Below are positions 26,607 to 34,414 of a stretch of DNA of 64,000 nt, one piece after another. A program made the translations under genes and the position numbers. Under the pieces are notes generated by a model. The model did no database searches, was not told where the DNA came from, and worked only from the letters and a program-made list of their open reading frames with translations. Source of the stretch: Rubinisphaera margarita. Lineage in GTDB: Bacteria; Planctomycetota; Planctomycetia; Planctomycetales; Planctomycetaceae. The stretch covers positions 62,001 through 126,000 of the forward strand of contig NZ_JAKFGB010000010.1 in NCBI RefSeq assembly GCF_022267515.1, given 5' to 3'. Positions within the stretch are counted from its first letter, which is position 1. Each line of letters opens with the position of its first letter.

Positions 26607-27605
26607 ATGACGCTCTCGGTCAAACTGTCACGAATCGCTCTCGCCCTGGCCGCCGTCGGGCTGCTGGCCGGCTGTGAATACAAGGCTCCGGACGCCGGGG
26701 CTCCCGGTGAAGGAACCAGCACACGCTCTTCTTCTGGCGGCGACTATGTCGTGCAGATTGCCGGTTCGAGCACCGTTTATCCGGTTTCCGCCCGCGTTGC
26801 TGAATCTGCCGACGACATGCTCGGCATCAAAGCGACTGTCGAATCGACCGGGACCGGAACCGGTTTTGAACGCCTGGCCAAGAAAGAATGTGACATCACC
26901 GGAGCGTCCCGTCCGATCAAGGATTCCGAAAAGGAAACCTGTGCTGCCAATGGCGTGGAACCGCTCGAACTCAAAGTCGGAATGGACGGCCTCTCCGTCG
27001 TCGTGAATCCGGAAAACGACTGGTGCAAAGCACTGACGGTTGCTCAACTCAAGAAGCTGTGGGAACACGGCAGCGAAATTCAGACCTGGAAGCAGCTTGA
27101 TCCCAGCTGGCCGGACGAAAGAATCCGCCTGTTCGGACCGGATGACAAGTCCGGAACCTTCGATTACTTCAATGAAGAGATCATCGGCGAAGTGCCGGAA
27201 GGCCAGAGCCCCTGTCGCGACGACTACACTCCGGCTGTCCAGGACACCGTTCTGGTTGAGGGCGTGAAGGGCGACAAGTACGCTCTGGGATACTTCGGAT
27301 ACGCTTATTACGTAATGAACAAGGGCTCGCTCAAGCTCGTCGGCATTTCGCCGACCGACGACAAGGCTGACGCAGTCCTGCCGAACGAACAGACCATCGA
27401 AGACGGATCCTACAAACCCCTGTCGCGTCCGCTCTTCGTCTACGTCAGCAAGGATGCCCTGAAGACAAAGCCCGAAGTCACCCGTCTGGCCAACTTCTAC
27501 CTGAAAGAAGGCCAGGAAGCGGTTTCCAAGGTTGGATACGTCCGCCTGCCGCAGGCGACGATTGACGCGGGGATTGAGAAAATTTCGGAAGTTGTTGGTC
27601 AGTAA
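26607..27605 (+). CDS. pstS: Phosphate ABC transporter substrate-binding lipoprotein
   Basis: Captures inorganic phosphate outside the membrane for the Pst transporter. The 332-residue protein starts with a lipoprotein signal (LLAGC, lipid-modified Cys 23) and a disordered Gly/Ser/Thr linker. The PBP domain follows with IAGSSTVYPVSARVAE (phosphate-binding loop with Ser/Thr), STGTGTGFERL, ITGASRPIK and FGPDDKSGTFDYF, the family landmarks. This organisation fits the PstS branch that is lipid-anchored. The ATG at 26607 is preceded only by GAGGAT. A hairpin follows the gene and pstC, pstA and pstB come next. A Pho-box-like site upstream indicates phosphate control. Confidence 0.94.
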   Translation: MTLSVKLSRIALALAAVGLLAGCEYKAPDAGAPGEGTSTRSSSGGDYVVQIAGSSTVYPVSARVAESADDMLGIKATVESTGTGTGFERLAKKECDITGASRPIKDSEKETCAANGVEPLELKVGMDGLSVVVNPENDWCKALTVAQLKKLWEHGSEIQTWKQLDPSWPDERIRLFGPDDKSGTFDYFNEEIIGEVPEGQSPCRDDYTPAVQDTVLVEGVKGDKYALGYFGYAYYVMNKGSLKLVGISPTDDKADAVLPNEQTIEDGSYKPLSRPLFVYVSKDALKTKPEVTRLANFYLKEGQEAVSKVGYVRLPQATIDAGIEKISEVVGQ

Positions 27606-27623
27606 CCGCTGACTTTTGATTCA

Positions 27624-27650
27624 CCGGCCCACGGCGTCCGCGTGGGCCGG
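27624..27650 (+). terminator. Hairpin between pstS and pstC
   Basis: CCGGCCCACG and CGTGGGCCGG form a perfect 10-base stem around a 7-base loop, 19 bases after the pstS stop, followed by ATTGCATTTT. It may terminate partially or protect the 3' end of a pstS transcript, so that the binding protein is made in excess of the permease. That role is inferred. Confidence 0.6.
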
Positions 27651-27771
27651 ATTGCATTTTGACGGACCGGACGATTTAGCCGCTTCTCCACACCGGCTCT
27701 TATTTCCGATTGCCTTCGAATAATTATTGAATTCGAATGAACATCGCGTCCAAATTCTTAGAGGTGCACTC

Positions 27772-28725
27772 TTGAAGGGTCAACGGCACAGTCTGGCAGC
27801 GAAAGCAAGCGGACGGCGAATCTGGGAATCCTCCATCGAGTTTTCGCTTTTCAGCTGCGCCCTCGTGTCTGTCGTAACGACGGCCGCGATTATCTTCGTG
27901 CTGTTCTCCGAGGCCATTTTCGGCCTGGGAGGTTCCGTTGCCTTTTTTCAGGAAGTCTCACTCTGGCACTTCCTGACCGATACCAAGTGGGCTCCGCAGT
28001 ATGGCGAAGGCGAGTTCGGAATCCTTCCGCTGCTCGTCGGAACGATGTGGGTGACCGGAATCGCGGCCCTGATCGGTATTCCCTTTGGACTCGCGACCGC
28101 CGTCTACCTGAGTGAATACGCGTCTCCCCGAACTCGTCGCATCATCAAGCCGCTGCTGGAAATCCTGGCGGGCATTCCCACGGTCGTCTATGGCTATTTC
28201 GCGCTGGTCTTCATCACGCCGCTCGTGATCGAACCGTTCGCGAGGTTCTTCGGCATCCCGGTCGACACGTTCAACGCGGTGAGCGCCGGACTGGTCGTCG
28301 GCATCATGATCATTCCGATGGTTTCCTCGCTGAGCGAGGACGTCCTGCGAGCCGTGCCGCGTGGACTTCGCGAAGCCGGCTATGCACTGGGCTCGACTCG
28401 GTTCGATGTGTCGGTGAAGGTCGTTATTCCGGCTGCTCTGTCCGGCATCCTGGCGTCATTTCTGCTGGCGATCTCCCGAGCACTGGGAGAGACAATGGCG
28501 GTGAATATCGCGGGGGGTGTCCGTCCAACGCTGACAGCCAATCCGTTCGAACAGATCTGCACGATGACTTCAAATATCGTCGCCATGGCCGGCTCCGACG
28601 CTCCGGCCGGCAGCGTGCAGTACCAGAGTATCTACGCGGTCGCACTTTCGCTGTTTGCCATCACGTTCGCCATGAATGTGCTCTCGCAATTCATTCTTAA
28701 CAAGTATCGTGAAGTCTATCAGTAA
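27772..28725 (+). CDS. pstC: Phosphate ABC transporter permease PstC
   Basis: One of the two membrane subunits for high-affinity phosphate import. The 317-residue protein has about six membrane segments and the binding-protein-dependent permease motif in AVPRGLREAGYALGSTRFDVSVKVVIP with the conserved EAGYALG box, plus LAGIPTVVYGYFAL earlier. I put the start at TTG 27772, because GAGGTG at 27761-27766 precedes it at the proper distance. The frame continues upstream to a TTG at 27727 without any ribosome binding site. A rare TTG start may hold expression below that of pstS. It is followed by pstA after 45 bases. Confidence 0.88.
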   Translation: MKGQRHSLAAKASGRRIWESSIEFSLFSCALVSVVTTAAIIFVLFSEAIFGLGGSVAFFQEVSLWHFLTDTKWAPQYGEGEFGILPLLVGTMWVTGIAALIGIPFGLATAVYLSEYASPRTRRIIKPLLEILAGIPTVVYGYFALVFITPLVIEPFARFFGIPVDTFNAVSAGLVVGIMIIPMVSSLSEDVLRAVPRGLREAGYALGSTRFDVSVKVVIPAALSGILASFLLAISRALGETMAVNIAGGVRPTLTANPFEQICTMTSNIVAMAGSDAPAGSVQYQSIYAVALSLFAITFAMNVLSQFILNKYREVYQ

Positions 28726-28770
28726 TCGTCCGACGCAAACCTGAGCCCGAATCGCCGATCTTCCAATCTC

Positions 28771-29808
28771 ATGAGTGATGTTTTTCAAAGACGTCTGAAG
28801 CGCCGCCAGCGGACGAGTCGAGTTTTCGAACTCGCCTGCCTGCTGGCCACATGGTTCGGACTGGTGGTTCTTGTCGTCCTGCTCACCGGCCTGTTGCTGA
28901 AGGCCACAGGAACCTGGGACCCCACCGCAACCGGAGCCGCCAAAGCCACCGAAAACTGGCTGACGCCAACCCTGCTTACCAACCATATGTCTTCCGACCC
29001 TGAACGGGCGGGCATGGTGGCCAGTATCTGGGGCACGTGCTGGCTGATCCTGATGACGGCACTCTTAAGCGTGCCTATCGGCCTGGGAGCCGCAGTTTAT
29101 CTGGAAGAATACGCCCACGAAAACTGGCTGACGCGGTTCATCCGTCTGAACATCGCCAATCTGGCCGGCGTGCCATCGATTGTGTTCGGGATCCTCGGTC
29201 TCACGGCCTTCGTCCGGATGTTCGGCTTCTTCGGAGATCCCACCGCGATCGGGATTCCGCTGGGATTCGGCATGATCAAGATTCCCGTTCCGTTCGGAAA
29301 GTCACTGCTGAGCGGAGCTTTTACACTCTCGCTGCTCATTCTTCCCATCGTGATCATCGCCTCCCAGGAAGCATTGCGGGCGGTGCCGCAATCAATCCGC
29401 CACGCGTCGCTGGCCATCGGGGCCACCAAGTGGCAGACGATCTGGCATCAGGTCCTGCCGGCTTCCCTGCCGGGAGTGATGACCGGGATTATTCTTGCTC
29501 TCTCCCGAGCAATCGGAGAAACGGCCCCGATTATCGTTGTTGGTGCGGCGTCTTATATCCGTTTCAACCCGGGAAACATTGAACGGGTCTCAGAAATTGT
29601 TACCAACCCTGGCGGAGTGCTCCTGGTTCCCTCGAGCCAGTACACTGTAATGCCGCTGCAGATCTACAATTGGGTGTTGAACAGCCCGGACCCTGAGTTT
29701 AAGAATGTAGCAACGGCCGCGATTGTCGTCCTGCTCGCCATTCTGCTGCTGATGAACGGGATCGCCGTCTACATCCGGAATCACTTCTCGAAACGCCTTG
29801 ACTGGTAA
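28771..29808 (+). CDS. pstA: Phosphate ABC transporter permease PstA
   Basis: The second membrane subunit of the Pst transporter. The 345-residue protein has a hydrophobic N-terminus, then WGTCWLILMTALLSVPIGLGAAVYLEEYA, NLAGVPSIVFGILGLTAFVRMFG, and the EAA-like box QSIRHASLAIGATKWQTIWHQVLP that contacts PstB. It is longer than the E. coli protein mainly because of the segment around residues 45-75. The ATG at 28771 follows pstC by 45 bases in the same orientation. pstB begins 61 bases after the stop, so the genes are surely cotranscribed. No internal promoter is obvious. Confidence 0.93.
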   Translation: MSDVFQRRLKRRQRTSRVFELACLLATWFGLVVLVVLLTGLLLKATGTWDPTATGAAKATENWLTPTLLTNHMSSDPERAGMVASIWGTCWLILMTALLSVPIGLGAAVYLEEYAHENWLTRFIRLNIANLAGVPSIVFGILGLTAFVRMFGFFGDPTAIGIPLGFGMIKIPVPFGKSLLSGAFTLSLLILPIVIIASQEALRAVPQSIRHASLAIGATKWQTIWHQVLPASLPGVMTGIILALSRAIGETAPIIVVGAASYIRFNPGNIERVSEIVTNPGGVLLVPSSQYTVMPLQIYNWVLNSPDPEFKNVATAAIVVLLAILLLMNGIAVYIRNHFSKRLDW

Positions 29809-29869
29809 CCCCTTGAAAAGCGGAACTGTCGGGAACTCCCCGTCATCGCAGTTTCCCGACGAGAACGCC

Positions 29870-30724
29870 ATGGAACTTCGAACATTCGACAATCTGATCG
29901 CCAAGCGTAAGGAAGAACCCGAGACGAAGTCGGAATCCGGAAAGCAGGAGAGCAAATCTCCCGCGACCAATACGATCAAGGTCGAGACCCGGAATCTGGA
30001 TTTCTTCTATGGCCCTTTGCAGGCGTTATTTGGCATCTCAATGGCCATGCCGGAAAAGTCGGTCACGGCTCTCATCGGTCCGTCCGGCTGCGGGAAGAGC
30101 ACCTACCTGCGGACGCTGAACCGGATGAACGACATCGTCGAAGGGACCCGCATTCACGGGGAGGTCATGGTCGACAGCGAAGACATCTACAGCTCCCAGG
30201 TCGATGTCGTTGAGCTGCGGAAAAAGGTCGGGATGGTGTTCCAGAAGTCGAACCCGTTCCCGAAGTCCATCTTCGATAACGTTGCCTTCGGACCGCGAAT
30301 TGGCGGGCAGCGAAACAAGAAGGAGCTCGAAGAAACCGTCGTTCGCAGTCTCAAGCAGGCGGCACTCTGGGACGAGGTCAAAGACCGGCTGCACTCGTCG
30401 GCACTGGCCATGTCGGGTGGTCAACAGCAGCGACTTTGCATCGCCAGGACGCTGGCCACAAACCCGGAAGTCATTCTGATGGACGAACCGGCTTCAGCCC
30501 TCGACCCGGCGTCGACATCCCGCATCGAGGACCTGATCTTCGAACTGAAAAAGAACTATACAATCATCATTGTTACACATAATATGCAACAGGCTGCGCG
30601 CGTGAGCGATTTCACGGCATTCTTCTATCAGGGACGATTGATCGAGTTCGGGACGACTCGCGATCTGTTCACGACACCCAAGGAGAAGCAGACCGAAGAT
30701 TACATCACGGGCCGCTTTGGCTGA
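29870..30724 (+). CDS. pstB: Phosphate ABC transporter ATP-binding protein PstB
   Basis: The ATPase of the Pst importer. The Walker A loop is GPSGCGKST, the ABC signature is AMSGGQQQRLCIARTLA, and the Walker B is VILMDEPASALDP, followed by a VTHNMQQAARVSD switch region. The typical PstB start of the domain (IKVETRNLDFFYGPLQAL) is preceded by a hydrophilic extension of about 40 residues rich in Glu, Lys and Ser (PETKSESGKQESKS), longer than in E. coli PstB. I use the ATG at 29870; a TTG at 29798 that overlaps pstA would add 24 residues without a ribosome binding site. It lies between pstA and phoU. Confidence 0.94.
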   Translation: MELRTFDNLIAKRKEEPETKSESGKQESKSPATNTIKVETRNLDFFYGPLQALFGISMAMPEKSVTALIGPSGCGKSTYLRTLNRMNDIVEGTRIHGEVMVDSEDIYSSQVDVVELRKKVGMVFQKSNPFPKSIFDNVAFGPRIGGQRNKKELEETVVRSLKQAALWDEVKDRLHSSALAMSGGQQQRLCIARTLATNPEVILMDEPASALDPASTSRIEDLIFELKKNYTIIIVTHNMQQAARVSDFTAFFYQGRLIEFGTTRDLFTTPKEKQTEDYITGRFG

Positions 30725-30788
30725 GCCGCGGTTCGTTTGTCGTCCTCCTTAGAAATCATCTTCACCTTCGTCCAGGGATCCGGCCTCC

Positions 30789-31466
30789 ATGTCAGTACAC
30801 CTCATCAGAGATTTGGACAACCTTCATCGTTCCTTAATGACGATGTGTACGATGGTGGAAGAGTTGATTCACGCAGCCGTGAATACTCTCGCAAAGCCGG
30901 ATCAACGCATGGCGCGGGAACTGGCCGAGCGGGATCGTGATATCGATAACTACGATGTCACCATTGAAGAGGAATGCCTGAAGATCCTCGCCCTTCACCA
31001 GCCAGTCGCGACCGATTTGCGGCGCATTGCCGCCGTGATGAAAATCTCCGGTGAACTGGAACGGGTGGCCGATCTTGCAGTGCATATCGCTGAGCGTTCG
31101 AGTTACCTCGAGGGCGCCACGGCGATTTCCATGCCTCCCAAGGTCCACACGATGGCCGAGAATGCGGTCACGATGCTCCACGAAAGCATCGATGCCTATG
31201 TCAATCTCGACACCGCCATGGCGCGGAAAGTTTGCCGACAGGACGACATCGTTGACGACCTGAACCGGGAAATCATCCAGACCATCACGGAAATGATGAG
31301 TAAGTCACCGGATCTGATTGAAACAGCTCTGCACCTGTTCTCGGCGTCGCGTCATATTGAACGCGTCGCCGACCATGCCACCAACATCGCGGAAGATGTG
31401 GTCTATCTCGTCGAGGGCGAAATTGTTCGACATCGCGGGCGTTCCGACCACAAAGTCGCCTCCTGA
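30789..31466 (+). CDS. phoU: Phosphate transport system regulatory protein PhoU
   Basis: PhoU couples PstSCAB to the Pho sensor kinase and tones down signalling when phosphate is plentiful. The 225-residue all-helical protein is a tandem repeat of the PhoU domain: ISGELERVADLAVHIAERS in the first half and ASRHIERVADHATNIAEDVVY in the second, each with the conserved E-R-x-x-D metal-binding stretch. The start ATG at 30789 is two codons before the usual first helix. It follows pstB by 64 bases and a PhoB-like regulator starts 22 bases after its stop, so the operon reads pst genes, phoU, regulator. Confidence 0.95.
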   Translation: MSVHLIRDLDNLHRSLMTMCTMVEELIHAAVNTLAKPDQRMARELAERDRDIDNYDVTIEEECLKILALHQPVATDLRRIAAVMKISGELERVADLAVHIAERSSYLEGATAISMPPKVHTMAENAVTMLHESIDAYVNLDTAMARKVCRQDDIVDDLNREIIQTITEMMSKSPDLIETALHLFSASRHIERVADHATNIAEDVVYLVEGEIVRHRGRSDHKVAS

Positions 31467-31488
31467 TCCACCCCCGTCGGACAGCTGC

Positions 31489-32175
31489 ATGAGCCAACAG
31501 ACCATTCTGATTATCGAAGACGAACGTTCGATCGCGGACGCTCTGGCCTACAACCTGCAGAAAGACGGCTTCGAAGTCATTACCTCGACCGACGGGCAGG
31601 ATGGTCTCCGTCGAGCTCAGGCGGCTCTGCCAGACCTCATCATCCTTGACCTGATGCTTCCCATCATCGATGGCATGGAAGTCTGCCGGCAGCTTCGGTC
31701 CGACTCCCGGACGCGGCACATCCGCATTGTGATGCTCACAGCCAAGAGCGAAGAAGTCGATGAGATCGTCGGCTTCAGCATGGGTGCCGACGACTACGTC
31801 ACCAAGCCGTTCAAGATCAAGCCGCTTGTCAGCCGGATCAAAGCCATTCTCCGGCGGCCGACTTCCAAGAACAGCGCCCAGGACTCCGCCTCCTGTCGCG
31901 GTGTCTTTGTCGATCGAATCAATCATCGCACCACGATCGAAGGCGAAGAGATCGCGTTGACTCCGACCGAGTTCAAGCTGCTGTGGACTCTTGTTCGACA
32001 GGCGGGACGCCCCTTCCGCCGCAACGAATTGATGGATACCTGTCGTGGCGAAGATGCCAACGCACTTGAGCGCACGATCGATGTCCATATCCGCTCGCTG
32101 CGTCAGAAGCTGAACGATGCCGGCGATCTCATTGAAACCGTCCGCGGCGTCGGGTATCGCTTCAAGCCGGAATAA
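31489..32175 (+). CDS. phoB: PhoB-like response regulator (OmpR/PhoB family)
   Basis: A 228-residue transcription factor: an N-terminal receiver domain (acidic cluster Glu 10/Asp 11, phospho-acceptor Asp 54 in LIILDLMLP, Lys 106 in DDYVTKPF) and a C-terminal winged helix (LTPTEFKLLWTLVRQAGRPF, then ERTIDVHIRSLRQKL and VRGVGYRFKPE). All key residues for phosphorylation are kept. The ATG at 31489 is the family start. Its place after phoU implies that it activates the pst operon through the Pho-box-like site near 26435. No PhoR histidine kinase follows; the next gene is unrelated. Confidence 0.92.
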   Translation: MSQQTILIIEDERSIADALAYNLQKDGFEVITSTDGQDGLRRAQAALPDLIILDLMLPIIDGMEVCRQLRSDSRTRHIRIVMLTAKSEEVDEIVGFSMGADDYVTKPFKIKPLVSRIKAILRRPTSKNSAQDSASCRGVFVDRINHRTTIEGEEIALTPTEFKLLWTLVRQAGRPFRRNELMDTCRGEDANALERTIDVHIRSLRQKLNDAGDLIETVRGVGYRFKPE

Positions 32176-32231
32176 GCAGTCTCACGACTTTCGGAATCGA
32201 AGATGCCCCTGCTTCCGGCTCTGGGATTGGC

Positions 32232-32237
32232 TATAAT
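32232..32237 (+). promoter_or_regulatory. Perfect -10 box before a small gene
   Basis: TATAAT at 32232-32237 lies 50 bases before the chosen start codon at 32287. No good -35 is 17 bases upstream. If used, it argues for the downstream start rather than the in-frame ATG at 32236, which overlaps the box. Confidence 0.35.
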
Positions 32238-32286
32238 GAAGCCTCGTTCATTCGACGTTTCTTCTCTGCCGATCGGAGCCGATGTC

Positions 32287-32577
32287 ATGTCCAGAGCCGA
32301 CTCCTCTTCAACCGAGTCCGCCGACCGACGACTCTATGTGCCGCACAACGATGGCTGGAATGCGATCGTGAAGCCGAATGCGACCAAAGAGTACTGCTAC
32401 TACCGCAATCCGGACGAAGAACATTTCCACCTCCTTCAGATCGGCGAAATCTACATTCAGAAAGGGAACGAGAAAGTCTGCATGAACTGCGCGATCCGCC
32501 AGGGAATTCTGACCGACAACCGGATTCACTGGCAGCAGCCGAAACGCTCGCGGGTGACGCTGCCAGACTCGTTCTGA
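32287..32577 (+). CDS. Hypothetical protein, about 96 residues
   Basis: A small cytosolic protein not recognised by family. It has a Ser-rich start, then a compact YVPHNDGWNAIVKPNATKEYCYY segment, a FHLLQIGEIYIQKGNEKVC strand pair, and a Cys pair (CMNCAIRQGIL) that could bind a metal. The start at ATG 32287 follows GGAG by nine bases; an in-frame ATG at 32236 would add 17 residues but overlaps a TATAAT box. It follows the PhoB-like gene on the same strand with a 111-base gap and precedes the sulfatase gene. I infer nothing about its function. Confidence 0.6.
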   Translation: MSRADSSSTESADRRLYVPHNDGWNAIVKPNATKEYCYYRNPDEEHFHLLQIGEIYIQKGNEKVCMNCAIRQGILTDNRIHWQQPKRSRVTLPDSF

Positions 32578-32677
32578 AGCTCCGCAGTTGAGAGCCGCCA
32601 TCGCTGAGATTCGACATCCGCCGGACCGCGTGGTAGTGTGACAGGGTCCTGTCCACTCTGAACCTGAAGGGCTGCTA

Positions 32678-34114
32678 ATGACCGTCCTGCTTCGTCTCAA
32701 CCTTTTCGTCTTGCTCTGCATTTTATCCCTCTCCGGCCGCGTGCTCGCGGAACAACCGCCGAACATTCTGTTCATTTATCTGGACGACTTCGGCTGGCGC
32801 GATGCGAGCTTCATGGGCTCCGACTTCTTCGAGACGCCTCACCTCGATCGCCTTGCCGGCGAAGGAATGGTCTTTACGAACGCCTACTCGGCAGCCGCGA
32901 ACTGTGCTCCCGCTCGGGCCTGTCTGCTGTCGGGGCAGTACACACCACGTCACGAAATCTACAACGTGGGCACGAGACCTCGTGGCGATGCCCGACACCG
33001 CCGCCTCAAACACGTTCCCGGCGTCGAGACACTTCGCCCGGATATCAAGACCTGGGCGGAGTGCTTTCGGGAAGCCGACTACACCACGGCGATCATGGGC
33101 AAGTGGCACCTGAGCGATGACCCGCGTGATTATGGTTTCGACATCAACATCGGCGGCACACATTCGGGAAGCCCACCCAAAGGCTACTACCCGCCCCATA
33201 AGGTGCCCGGTCTGGAAAATGCTCCGGCTGACGAATACCTGACCGATCGCCTGAGTCGCGAAGCCTGTGCCTTCATTCGCAACCAGCAGGAGAAACCGTG
33301 GCTGCTGTACCTGTCGCACTTCGCAGTCCATACGCCACTGCAGCCGAAGAAAGAACTCGTCGACAAGTATCAGGACAAATCGCCGGGGAAACTGCACAAA
33401 CATGTCACGATGGCGACGATGATTCAGGCCGTCGACGACGGGATCGGGCAGATCGTCGAAACGCTCGATCAACTTCAGTTGACCGACAACACGATTGTCC
33501 TGTTTTTCTCCGATAACGGTGGACTGGCAGCGGCGACGGACATGGCTCCGCTGCGTGGGTATAAAGGCACCTATTACGAAGGGGGAATTCGCGAGCCGTT
33601 TTTTGTGAAGTGGCCCGGCGTCGTGCAGGCGGGGTCGAAGTGCGAGAGTCCAATCATCGGCGTCGATCTCTATCCGACACTCTGCGAAATGGCGGGCATC
33701 GAGATGCCCGATCAGATCTGCGACGGCCGCTCGATTGTGCCCATGCTGCGACAACGGGGTGCCGTCCAGGAACGCCCGCTGTACTGGCATTTCCCGGCGT
33801 ATCTGCAGGCCTCCGGTCAGGTCGAACGGGAGGAATGCCGCGATCCGCTGTTCCGCACGCGTCCCTGCAGCGTGGTACGTTACGGCCCCTGGAAGCTGCA
33901 TCAGTACTTCGAAGATGGAGGCATCGAACTCTACAACCTGCTGGACGATCCGGGGGAACAACACAACCTCGCGGAGACGCACCCCGATCAGAAGCGGGAG
34001 CTTCTGTATCAACTGACCGCGTGGCAACAGGAAATCGACGCTCCGATTCCGCAAACGCCAAATCCTCAGTTCGATCCCAAGGCCGAAGCCGAAGCGATCC
34101 GCAAACATCGCTAG
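32678..34114 (+). CDS. Secreted sulfatase
   Basis: Hydrolyses sulfate esters, probably of polysaccharides. A signal peptide (residues 1-24, ending RVLAEQ) is followed by the type I sulfatase fold: NILFIYLDDFGWRD (metal-binding Asp pair), the formylglycine signature CAPARACLLSGQ with Cys 76 to be converted to formylglycine, IMGKWHL, and FFSDNGG in the middle, another metal site. The C-terminus ends with a Pro-rich tail (about 445-478). The converting enzyme is not in the window. The 478-residue length is typical. The start ATG at 32678 has no strong ribosome binding site. The true substrate is unknown. Confidence 0.92.
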   Translation: MTVLLRLNLFVLLCILSLSGRVLAEQPPNILFIYLDDFGWRDASFMGSDFFETPHLDRLAGEGMVFTNAYSAAANCAPARACLLSGQYTPRHEIYNVGTRPRGDARHRRLKHVPGVETLRPDIKTWAECFREADYTTAIMGKWHLSDDPRDYGFDINIGGTHSGSPPKGYYPPHKVPGLENAPADEYLTDRLSREACAFIRNQQEKPWLLYLSHFAVHTPLQPKKELVDKYQDKSPGKLHKHVTMATMIQAVDDGIGQIVETLDQLQLTDNTIVLFFSDNGGLAAATDMAPLRGYKGTYYEGGIREPFFVKWPGVVQAGSKCESPIIGVDLYPTLCEMAGIEMPDQICDGRSIVPMLRQRGAVQERPLYWHFPAYLQASGQVEREECRDPLFRTRPCSVVRYGPWKLHQYFEDGGIELYNLLDDPGEQHNLAETHPDQKRELLYQLTAWQQEIDAPIPQTPNPQFDPKAEAEAIRKHR

Positions 34115-34414
34115 ATCGAATCGCTCTGAAATGGCTCGCAACTGCCGGTGAGATTGGCATAAGTTTCGCTGACTCCCTCCCAGATCAGTTGTTTGACGCC
34201 CCTGCAGATCCGTCCTAGTATCAGCGAGGGAGATCTGACCTGTTCAGCAGGTCATCTGCCAATCGTCTGAAGGCTCATCGTCCACTTCGTCTGCCCGGCA
34301 GGCAGAAGCGGCGGAATCTGAGGACGATTGCGTTTAATCTCGGAAAAATTGGAATCCTTCAGCGGCCAGCGCGACGAAGTCGGCGAGCCGCTAAATCTTT
34401 CAGGTCAACAGTCG

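Noticed and set aside
32723..34141. A 472-codon minus-strand frame opposite the sulfatase gene
   Set aside because: The sulfatase on the plus strand has signal peptide, metal sites and formylglycine motif. The antisense frame lacks any recognisable motif.
34328..34414. Upstream TTG start for ftsH giving 29 more residues
   Set aside because: The extra part has no ribosome binding site and does not look like FtsH. The ATG at 34415 starts a normal-looking tail before the first membrane helix.
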